Assembly (NCBI GenBank): GCA_947000775.1
Contig: CAMQGK010000516.1
Location: 1,691,001 to 1,755,000 of the forward strand
Source: Pterois miles
Lineage: Eukaryota; Chordata; Actinopteri; Perciformes; Scorpaenidae
Length of the DNA stretch: 64,000 nt
Direction of reading: 5' to 3'
This document shows, in pieces, positions 56,350-64,000 of this stretch. The translations under genes and the position numbers were made by a program. Positions within the stretch are counted from its first letter, which is position 1, and every line of letters starts with the position of its first letter. The notes under the pieces were generated by a model. That model ran no database searches, was not told where the DNA came from, and worked only from the letters and a program-made list of their open reading frames with translations.

Positions 56350-57047
56350 ACAGTGCATGTTGAAAATCAAACATTCTTACTGTATTAATTTAGATATTTT
56401 CCAAAGTAAAAGTCCCTAGAAGTGTGTTATCCTGTGCAATATTGTTACTTCCAGTTATTTATAATGTGCAATATAGTTATTTTCAGTTATTTATCATAGG
56501 TATTTATCATGTGCAATATACTTACTTCAGTGCAATATACTTGGGTATATGTATACAATACCTGTTATATACTATGCTTCTTACTTTTCTGTTTTTATCA
56601 TGTTGAACATGTGCAAAAATGTTTACGTATCATGTACAGTATAGTTATTCTCTCCACAATGTACAACATTGACTCTCATCTAGGCACTGTTGATGAGAAT
56701 AGTACTTTTTTTTTCTTCCTAGTAGTACTTCTCAATTTTTAGTTCTTATTTTTTAACTTTTTCTCTATACACTTGTGTTGTGTTATTTTGTGTTGTGTTT
56801 TGTAGTTTTTGTACATTTTGAGCATCTCTGGCACAAGAATTTCCTTCGGGATGAATAAAGTTCGATCTTATCTTATCTTATTCCAATGGTCTAGTTTAAA
56901 AAAAAAAAATCACAATAAATTGGTAGTTGAATTGCAATACCTGTAGAATAATCATGATACTTAAAAATTGCAATACATATTAAATTAGCACCTAAATATC
57001 ACGATAGTGTCGAATTGGGAGATGGTGAATAGTCCCAGTCCCAACAT
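56350..57047 (-). mobile_element. hAT-1 copy 6, reverse, split by a LINE tail
   Basis: TTGAAAATCAAACATTC and TTTTCCAAAGTAAAAGTCCC (56370-56420) and, after the insertion, CCAATGGTCTAGTTTAAA and AATATCACGATAGTGTCGAA up to CAGTCCCAACATTTAA match hAT-1 in reverse. The element is truncated at its left. Confidence 0.7.
56430..56880 (+). mobile_element. LINE 3' untranslated region, 5'-truncated
   Basis: TGTGCAATATAGTTATTTTC-type repeats lead to GCACAAGAATTTCCTTCGGG and ATGAATAAAGTTCGATC, then a (TCTTA)n tail. This is the standard end of an L2/Rex1-type fish LINE as I recall it. It interrupts hAT-1 copy 6 between its AAGTCCCTAGA and CCAATGGTCTAG blocks. No coding part is present. Confidence 0.7.
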
Positions 57048-57535
57048 TTAATGTAATATTGTATATGAGAAATTAAAATCCAGCTTGATCATTGCTTGTG
57101 TAACAATATCAGTCCAAAACCCCACATTTCTCAAACTTTAAAGTCAAGTTCCACAACACAGTTAATTTTTACCTCTTCGAATAGTGCTTTTCACTGAGCA
57201 CCAAGAGAAGCCTTCCCCAATCCTAGGAAGCCTACTCTGTATCTCCTTACATTTGCATACCAGGAAAACGGCAAATAGGTATGCAAAGCGGAAGCAGTTG
57301 ACTGAAAGGTCACTGTGGGTTTACTGAGGCCAGGCAACCCAAAAAGCTAAGCAGAACCCTGCCGACTGTTATCAGTCAGATCCCTCACCCTCAACCTCCA
57401 CTGGTATAGAGTACAGTACTACAGGATGTCACAGGACTACTTAAAAACAGCAAAAAATGTTCCTTAAAGGGACACTCTGGAGGAGCTTTGTCAAGTGATT
57501 CCATGGTGAGATCATTAGGTTTCCCTCAGCTTAGG
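57048..57535. other. Unique sequence, nothing recognised
   Basis: No feature identified. Confidence 0.4.
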
Positions 57536-57800
57536 CTTTAGGGCTGAAGCGATCCATTAAGATAACTGACATCAATGATTATAAAAATACATCACTTTGC
57601 ATAACGTGCATCGGCGAATCGCAAGAATGGCTTCTCTCAGTCCAAGCATGTATTACCCTGGATAACAAGCTACAGCTAAAAAACCTCACCCCCGATCTTC
57701 TAAAGTGTGGAAGTATTTTAGACACAGAACTCTGCAAATTGGAAATGGCTTATCACAGCAGCACAACTCTTATGCATGAACACTTCCAAAGAATAGTTTC
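57536..57800 (+). pseudogene. hAT transposase remnant with BED-type zinc finger
   Basis: TAGGGCTGAAGCGATCC at about 57538 is a hAT-like terminus. At 57698-57790, one frame reads SKVWKYF, then a frameshift to CKLEMAYHSSTTLMHEHFQR. The pattern of a W before a first Cys and an HLxxH-like end is that of the BED finger of hAT transposases. The second Cys is missing or moved and the catalytic region is not seen. Strongly decayed. Confidence 0.5.
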
Positions 57801-59019
57801 GTCTTCCTTGTCTCATCGCCCCACGTTAAAAGTAATTCCTGCACCACTGTCCTTATGATAACATAATGTTGTACCGTGCGTCATCTAAGGATTTTATTAG
57901 GACGCTTCATATTTTCTGTTTACTTTGACGGTCATGTATGAGTTAGAAAACTGCTTAAAATGTTGTGTAGGGAACAATGTACAGCAAGCCCGCCATTGTT
58001 ATGAAATAAACTCAGACGCAAAGCGGAAGGGTCTCTCATCGCCCTGAAGGGGTTTATTTCACAACAATGACCTGTACATCATCTCCCTTATTACACAGCT
58101 ACTTACTTAAGAGATCAATAATTTGACACAAAAATGATCCACCAGAGTCCGACATCAGAACTGTGCCTATAACAACGTCTACAAAGAAATAACAGGATAC
58201 AACGCTGTGATTGACTCGAGTATCAAATTGAGTATTTAACAAAGCTGGGTGATAAAGACCGTTACAGCCTGTAAATCATTTCAATTATTTCCCTTGGCCC
58301 ACGCTGCTGTAAAAAATACATTTGCCAGTGGTGGTCTTAAGTACATTACTCCAGTGATGAAATAAATCCATGTCATTAATATTTTAATTCAAGTACTTCC
58401 ATAAAAGTATTGATTCTCCAGTTCAGGGAAAGGGTTGCTATGACGTTACAGTGATTAAATTAGCCTGTGTCACAGCAACACTTTTGAATTAGTCCAGTAT
58501 TATTTTCATCAGACATTTGACAAACAGGTTCTATTATCTTGTTACATCTGTTTATTTTAAGAGAAGATGAATGAATGAAATATCTAAATATTAATCAGAC
58601 ACATTTTTGATATTTATTTTGGGTAAATTAATTGTTATATTGATCAGGTATTACAAAATATTTTTTAGAATAATCAATAAATTAGTCTCTGGATTAACTG
58701 ATTAATTAAAAAATAGCTATTGGGCTTTAAGACTACACATTGATATCCAAAAACCTGCATTACAAAGTAAGGGTGTGGATGCATGAGAAGTGTAGGTGTT
58801 CACCAGGAGGTATAAAATCAGAGTAAAAACAGCCACTATGTGAAATGACGATTGACTAACATCATTATATATGAATACAGCTGGACTCATTGGATAGAAG
58901 AGTCCCAGCTTTACAGTGATACTCGATTTATGCAATTACAAGACTGTTTAGGGACCCAAGTATGCAGATATATCAAATATACTATTCTAAAATAAGCAAA
59001 AACGACACACACAGCATGC
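57801..59019. other. Mostly unique sequence
   Basis: No exon recognised. 58600-58720 has AATTAATTGTTATATTGATC-like AT-rich hAT-type texture but no ends. Confidence 0.4.
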
Positions 59020-59330
59020 ATAAAGCTACATGGTTTGGATGTGATTAGCATAAAGTGGGCTGGTCTGTAAAGGGGACACTTATGGGCCTTATTACCCATA
59101 GAACCCATTGGCAATCAGATAACTGGAGGTAAGAGGTCAAGGAACCCTTTGAACTGGTCATGCCAGTTTTTCCTCTCTAAAATTTAGCACAACTTTGGAT
59201 TGTTAAGCAAGCATCAGCCTCTCAACATGCAAGCATAACATGGTTGGCACCAGTGGATCCCATATCAGTCTCATATGATGCCAGTATCTTCAGTCTAACT
59301 TTAACCTGAGCCCACTACAACCTCTGAAAG
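59020..59330 (-). mobile_element. hAT-3 internal fragment, reverse
   Basis: AAAGTGGGCTGGTCTGTAAA, AGAACCCATTGGCAATC-like, GGTCAAGGAACCCTTTGAAC, TGGTCATGCCAG and CATATGATGCCAGTATCTTC are, in reverse, the middle block of hAT-3 that the 1728 copy has lost. Both termini are missing. Confidence 0.7.
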
Positions 59331-59379
59331 ATACAGCAGCCAGATCTGCCAGTAGGCTGTCAAATTTGTAAGAGTTTAA

Positions 59380-59474
59380 TTAGAAATTGATACAGCGTTT
59401 TGCATAATCGATACAGTATCACAAAACATTATATCACAATACATATATGTATCAATATTTTCCTACACCCCAAA
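59380..59474 (-). mobile_element. R5 fragment, reverse
   Basis: CACAATACATATATGTATC and AATATTTTCCTACACCCCA are the reverse of the R5 start. Only the terminal 95 bp are present. Confidence 0.55.
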
Positions 59475-59539
59475 TGACTGCCTCTAGTGTTTTTTTGCTG
59501 TTGTTTTTGGGGTGAATTGACCCTTTTGTCCCCCATGGA

Positions 59540-59836
59540 GGGGGGGGGGATGTCAGAGGAATGTGCCTGGGAAGTCGGATTTAGCCAATCAGATGACTGT
59601 CAGCTATCCCGAGATACTTTAAAGATAATAAGCATTCTGTACTATCTCTGGAAAATTCCTGCCCCTTACAGTGGAGCAGATAATGGATGCCATACACTGC
59701 TGAATGATGTGGATGGAGGCAGGATCGGATTCACACAAGCAATATACACCACACACACCTACACACAAGTTTATACATACTGCTGCTGGTATAAGCACTT
59801 CCCAGCAGCACTTTGAAGGCAATAGGGCTGCGGCGC
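59540..59836. promoter_or_regulatory. Unique island with GATA-type sites
   Basis: CAGCTATCCCGAGATACTTT, AAAGATAATAAGCATTCTG, GTACTATCTCTGGAAAATTC and GTGGAGCAGATAATGG lie in 130 bp, with CCAATCAGATGACTGTC. A CA repeat follows. The overlapping plus-strand frame of 109 residues has no splice sites or domain. Confidence 0.4.
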
Positions 59837-59870
59837 ACACACATATACACACAAACACACACACACACAC
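59837..59870. repeat. CA-rich microsatellite, interrupted
   Basis: CACACACATATACACACAAA then (CA)n to about 59870. Confidence 0.85.
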
Positions 59871-60292
59871 AGGGACAGGGAATGTCCGCATGATTGCTTG
59901 AGTAAGCGAATTAGCCTCAGCGATGGCTGAGGAGGCAATAAGTTGGCAGAAAAGAAGGATAATCTTTTATCTATCACCCTCCCAAATGATTTCTTAAAGT
60001 CTGTATCACTTCCCTGACAGTTGCCGTTCCACTTTTCCTCTTTCATTATTTATTTATCTATTTTTGCTTTGTGTGAATTCAGCTAAAATACTTCTAAAGC
60101 GCTTAATGGCCCTATCACTGCCTCAGATCTGCTGCCACATGCTGCCTTTTCCCCGCTTCCCCCATTTTTTTGAGATATTCTATGGCCCGGCCCCCGAAGA
60201 GCCGGCACTTTATCAAACTGTCTTGACGACAATGACACGGCCAATTATTGACAAATTATTCCTTCATAGAATGACAGTAAGACAAGGAGGAG
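59871..60292. promoter_or_regulatory. Unique island left of a GT repeat
   Basis: TGGCCCTATCACTGCCTCAG, GAGATATTCTATGGCCCGG, GGCCAATTATTGACAAATTA and a balanced composition; no transposon signature. The frame at 60064-60501 crosses the GT repeat and is rejected. Confidence 0.35.
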
Positions 60293-60319
60293 TGTGTGTG
60301 CGTGTGTGTGTGTGTGTGT

Positions 60320-60358
<39 letters not shown>
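60293..60358. repeat. (GT)n microsatellite
   Basis: GT run with one CGT and one TCT interruption, then a run of G. Confidence 0.95.
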
Positions 60359-60360
<2 letters not shown>

Positions 60361-60615
60361 GGGGGGACTATTGGCTTGATGAGTGGAACCCACCCCAACG
60401 CCCCCCTAACAGGCCTGAGGAGACAGGCGTCTATCTATCAGATTCTATTAAGAGCTTGGCACTTTGGCGAACAAAGCTGCCCGCGCCCCGCCACGCATTA
60501 ACTGCTATTATACGCTCATGAACTTTGTCACAATCACAATGGTTCCCCCTATTCTCCCTTTTGCACATTTTTAGTCTCCTTTTGTGTGCTTAAGAACTGA
60601 AAACCACATCGCTTC

Positions 60616-60617
<2 letters not shown>
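60359..60617. promoter_or_regulatory. Unique island between two GT repeats
   Basis: GGCGTCTATCTATCAGATTC, AAGAGCTTGGCACTTTGGCG and TTAACTGCTATTATACGCTC; non-repetitive. Together with 59871-60292 it forms one island split by a GT tract. Confidence 0.35.
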
Positions 60618-60683
<66 letters not shown>

Positions 60684-60720
60684 TCAAGGAGGGAGGGAGG
60701 GAGGGAGGGAGAGAGAGAGA
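60618..60720. repeat. (GT)n followed by (GGGA)n and (GA)n
   Basis: About 32 GT units, CTCAAGG, then about six GGGA units and a short GA run. Confidence 0.95.
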
Positions 60721-60971
60721 TAGAGAGACTCAAAGACTGGATATTAGGATATGATGATGTACAAACAAAAATTACATTTCTCAGAAAAACACTTTTTAAT
60801 TCACTTTTATTGTAAGTGTATCACAGCCTGATAGATCTTTTCCTTCTGTGCCATAGAGCTCCATTCTCAACATATCAATGACCCACAATGTTCCACTGGG
60901 TGACATGTTTCTTCATTACCATGAACACACACTGCAGTTTATTCTGACTCAATCCCACATGCACTCTGTTG
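60721..60971. other. Unique sequence
   Basis: Nothing recognised. Confidence 0.4.
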
Positions 60972-61637
60972 TGTGGATGTTAAAAATTAACCGTGTAACC
61001 GTTAACCTACATTAATACTTTTTTATTAGTTAAATGGTTTAAAGACCTGTTAAAAATAAAGTAAAAAGCTGAGCAAAACTCAGTTAATGAGGGCTGGTTA
61101 TCAGTTAGAAATAAAATCAAAAATTAGCTAATACTGCACACAACTAGGGCTCTCACAATATCAGATTTTCACTTCATGATTATCATGGCTGAAAGAATTC
61201 ACAATAATGACAATGATATTATTATTATTATCATTATTATTATTATTATTATTATTAGTAGTAGTAGTAGTATACTATATATATCTACAAAAATCTGTCA
61301 AATTCATCTTTAACATGGTTTATTGTTTGTCTTTTTTGGCAAATATTTTACACTTTTAATATGAGTGTAAGGAGGAGGAGAATTAATAATAATTTTCGTA
61401 ATGGCCAAACTCAGACGCGAGCCAACTTCCTGTATCTGTAACACCAGCTCAGACTCTTAAGGTGGACTGTTAAGGCAGACCAGTTATTCTCATTTAAGTG
61501 ACAAGCCGCTCCTTTGAGTTTTGCTCAGCCTTTTATTCAATTATTAAAATTTCTTTTAACCATTTAACCAATAGCATAAATCGGTTAAAATTCTGAATGT
61601 CAGTTAACAGTTAAATGGTTAATTATTAACATCCCTA
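60972..61637. mobile_element. hAT-2 copy C with another element nested inside
   Basis: The left end GGATGTTAAAAATTAACCGT and the right end GGTTAATTATTAACATCCCTA are inverted repeats. Shared blocks: AAAGCTGAGCAAAACTCAG, TAAGGCAGACCAGTTATTCT, AAGTGACAAGCCGCTCC. An unrelated piece, TAGGGCTCTCACAATATCAG onward (61147-61275), with a hAT-like start, interrupts it. Confidence 0.7.
61218..61270. repeat. (ATT)n / (AGT)n microsatellite
   Basis: An ATT run with one TCA interruption, then GTAGTAGTAGTAG. Confidence 0.93.
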
Positions 61638-61902
61638 TCAAGGGCTCCTCAAAAGATGCCCCTTTTCCACCCACGTTAACCACTCAGAGCACTCAAACTG
61701 GTAACCATCCAGTTTGAGTCCCACAACCCACAAGAAACTTGGTTTGTTTAAATGCACACCACCTTTCAAATAAACACACCTGATGCATTTAAAAAAAAGC
61801 ATGAATGCAAAAGATATGGCCCACTAATCATCAGTCGACTAACTACCTAATGTTTTATCAGGCATTTGTACCATTGCTTTTGTGAAACTCCTCTCTTATC
61901 AC
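61638..61902. other. Unique sequence
   Basis: Nothing recognised. If the 61903-62026 exon is real, this is intron and its right edge is a GTGATA donor. Confidence 0.4.
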
Positions 61903-62026
61903 CTGTATCGTAATCTGCAAGATAGAAGCTGTCGATGTGTTCACAGGGACGAATGGACTGCAGAGTTGGCGGCCGATGAGAACTTTGATACCAACACGAC
62001 ACAGTTAGGCCGGTAGGTAGGTAATC
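61903..62026 (-). CDS. Possible coding exon (weak candidate)
   Basis: On the minus strand a strong pyrimidine tract (CTCTCACCCTCCCTCCTTTC then TTATGCTTAAG) precedes GATTACCTACC. 124 bp later, GATACAG is followed by GTGATAAG. It would be phase 0 to phase 1 and read 41 codons: DYLPTGLTVSCWYQSSHRP and PCEHIDSFYLADYDT are parts. It could join 28767-28913 directly in frame. Against it, an open frame of this length arises by chance about one time in seven per frame, and I recognise no family. Confidence 0.3.
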
Positions 62027-62619
62027 CTTAAGCATAAGAAAGGAGGGAGGGTGAGAGCAGGTAGCAACATTTTCATCTGGTCAGGAATTTTCATGAGAAA
62101 TTCAGAATAGTGAGAAAAATATATAACGGTTAAGTTTTAGTAAATAAAGGGTGCTTGAAGGATAGTGTGGGTGTTGGGCTACTTGTCAGTAGATGTTGTC
62201 AATGTTTAAAATGCTCCAAAGATACAGACTAAGAAATGCACTTGTTGGGAATCTAATAAACCAACCAAAGGTTTAATTAATTTAAGGCCATTTTCATTGC
62301 TAGATTGTGCATAATTTCTTTAGGGAAAAAAGAAAATGAGCCCTGTTCTAGGAGCAGTGAAACCCAGGAAAAGAATAGACTTGGTGTGTGTTTGAAAAAG
62401 CCAAACACCCACCGGGGCCTGACCCCTCAACCCATGACTGATGCCAAGAAGACCTCTTTTTCCTCTCTCACTCCCCTCCCCATCACCACCACCACCACCC
62501 TCTTTGTCTTTCCTTTTTTCTCAGTTTTCTACCTCCACACACCCCTCCCTATCACTCCGCTTTGCCAAGTCCACATCGTCGGTAACGAGGGTGTAGTTTC
62601 TTAACATTCATCATCGCTG
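62027..62619. other. Unique sequence, C/T-rich at 62455-62570
   Basis: No repeat family. The plus-strand 99-residue frame includes a CACCACCACC patch and has no domain. Confidence 0.4.
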
Positions 62620-62770
62620 AACTCTGAAACTTTATCAGCTCCGGAGAGCGGCGCCACAGCCCCGGCCCTGGCTTTCTCAGCTCTCAGATAGGGCTGATAA
62701 CACACTGATAGATTACAGCAGATTGTTTTACTTCAGGGGACACTACTGCTGCTGCTAATACTAATACACA
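62620..62770. promoter_or_regulatory. Unique island with reverse GCTCCGGAGCTGATA motif
   Basis: TTTATCAGCTCCGGAGAGCGGCGCC (62632-62656) contains the exact reverse complement of the 14-mer at 12343-12356. CAGATAGGGCTGATAACACA and CACTGATAGATTACAGC follow within 60 bp, giving four GATA-type sites in about 90 bp. Candidate enhancer. Confidence 0.5.
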
Positions 62771-63035
62771 GACAAGAAGACTCAAGGGTGATAGAAGGGG
62801 AGGTGGAGGGGAAGAGGGCAAAGAGGCACAAAGAGGTAAGGGCAAGGAAACCACGACGAGCTGGAGGAAATTTCAGATAATGTCCGATATGTCCTTATCC
62901 TGCCTCCGCAGTCACTTTGTAGAAATAGAGGCTCACAAATTTGGAAACTTGTTAGTGTTATTTTAGGTTGTATGGAAGACAAGTTTAAATGAATGAATGA
63001 TATGTGCCATATACCAAATAATTAACTATTCTGAT
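62771..63035. other. Unique sequence
   Basis: Nothing recognised. Confidence 0.4.
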
Positions 63036-63430
63036 TAGAGGTCGACCGATATGGGTTTTTTTATGGCAGAGGCCGATGCTGATGAATTGGAGAATCAGGA
63101 TAACCGATGGCAATATATGATGCAGATTTGCATCATATATCGATGCAGAACTTTAGTAAACATTTATTGAACAACACCTATAGTCTCTCCAATCTACACC
63201 TTGTGTCTGCACTGCAGTGCACTTATACATTTTAAATAACAAAAATGTTTAATCTAAATACTGAATACATAAAAGAGGTAATCAAAACATCTGAACTTTT
63301 GGATGAAAAGATAATGTTTTAGTGCGCTGAGCATTTATGCACCTGCTTGATAATCGGCTTAATATGCTCAGACATCAACCAATGCAGATTATGAAAAAAA
63401 TTCACAATCACAATCATCCTTCTAATTCTG
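63036..63430 (+). mobile_element. hAT-like element, TAGAGGTCGACCGATAT start
   Basis: TAGAGGTCGACCGATATGGG and GGCAGAGGCCGATGCTGATG match the common fish family with a GAGGTCGACCGATA terminus. The interior has AATCGGCTTAATATGC-like sequence. The right terminus is not found. Confidence 0.65.
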
Positions 63431-64000
63431 ATATATGATATGATGAAATGTTTATTTCTAAAAAAAAAAAAAAGGAGTACAAAGTATAAGGACCTCTCTC
63501 TCGCTCTCTCTGTCTTAGTCACTGTCCAGTAGTGTCTCTCTCTTGCTTTCCCCAGATAGACAGTTTACTGTTTAATAAAATCCCTCTTTCTATAAGATCA
63601 TAATCTCAGTTAGAATAACCAAATAAATCGAACCTTAGAAAACTGAGAAATACAACCTAATAAAATATCTTCCCAAAGACATTAACCTAATGGTTTATCA
63701 TTCTGTACTTTTTTTCATTACTCTTCCTACAGTATTGTCTTATTTCAGTTATGGATTTTTCCTGCCTATTTCTACAGGTGTACTCCATCATGATAAAAAG
63801 AGGGTGAGCCATTACTGTATGAAATTACTATAAAATATCAAGCACTGCTCATGCAAATGAGCAATGACTACCTGAGTTAAAGCTTCACCAGGCAGGCCAA
63901 CATGGAAGCAATAGGTAACTGTTTGAATTGTTATTTGGGGGAATAAACATTTGTCATCTTACCCTGATTCGGGTGAAACGTTGTTAGCCAATTTAACTGA
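63431..64000. other. AT-rich unique sequence
   Basis: A poly(A) run (63460-63473) and a short TCTCTCGCTCTCTC patch; otherwise nothing recognised. Confidence 0.4.

Noticed and set aside
60064..60501. 145-residue plus-strand frame, longest in the window
   Set aside because: It crosses the GT repeat (Cys-Val run), has no domain, and the two sides look like one non-coding island.

Overview
The window is non-coding, repeat-rich DNA from a vertebrate nuclear genome, almost certainly a ray-finned fish. The evidence is the very high density of long CA/GT, TC and TA microsatellites, tRNA-headed SINEs, many short non-autonomous hAT-type DNA transposons with TAGGGCTG-like, TAGGGATG-like or TAGAGCTGTCAA-like ends, a Penelope-like fragment with a GIY-YIG nuclease region, and a pogo-like transposase remnant. 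I recognise these families from teleost genomes by memory of their sequence; no database was searched. There is no bacterial, phage, CRISPR or operon content.

Genes. Two short exons on the minus strand are well supported, at 28767-28913 and 15095-15229. Both have clean splice sites, both are phase 1-1 and a multiple of three long, and together they encode a continuous, very acidic, probably disordered stretch with a PPPY motif. They fit neighbouring exons of one minus-strand gene, with a 13.5 kb intron between them. I could not identify the gene. Two weaker candidate exons lie upstream on the same strand (61903-62026 and 49935-50112). The rest is intron or flanking DNA.

Layout. 1-15 kb: hAT-type elements at 1.7, 3.4 and 10.4 kb, a pyrimidine tract, unique islands at 1, 5, 6.5 and 12.3 kb, then a SINE just before the first exon. 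15-29 kb: the large intron, with a composite unclassified repeat (19-20.8 kb), SINEs including a chimera (23.3 kb), hAT remnants and a dense microsatellite cluster (26.1-27 kb). 29-36 kb: a long repeat-poor segment (29.6-31.2 kb), a SINE with a duplicated tail, a perfect 49-bp fold-back and a dead pogo element. 36-48 kb: unique islands at 37.4-38.6 kb, a hAT element with a nested SINE (41.1-42.5 kb), and a hAT copy with a perfect 8-bp target duplication (44.1-45.0 kb). 48-64 kb: nested transposons, including Penelope inside hAT and a LINE tail inside hAT, plus unique islands at 55, 59.6, 60.2 and 62.7 kb.

The most interesting non-repeat signal is a set of unique islands scattered through the window that share GATA-type motifs. 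Two islands 50 kb apart share the 14-mer CTCCGGAGCTGATA in opposite orientation. They look like candidate conserved regulatory elements of a developmental gene, but conservation cannot be tested from one sequence. I found no convincing new enzyme system; the unusual items are transposon architecture and the candidate regulatory motif set.
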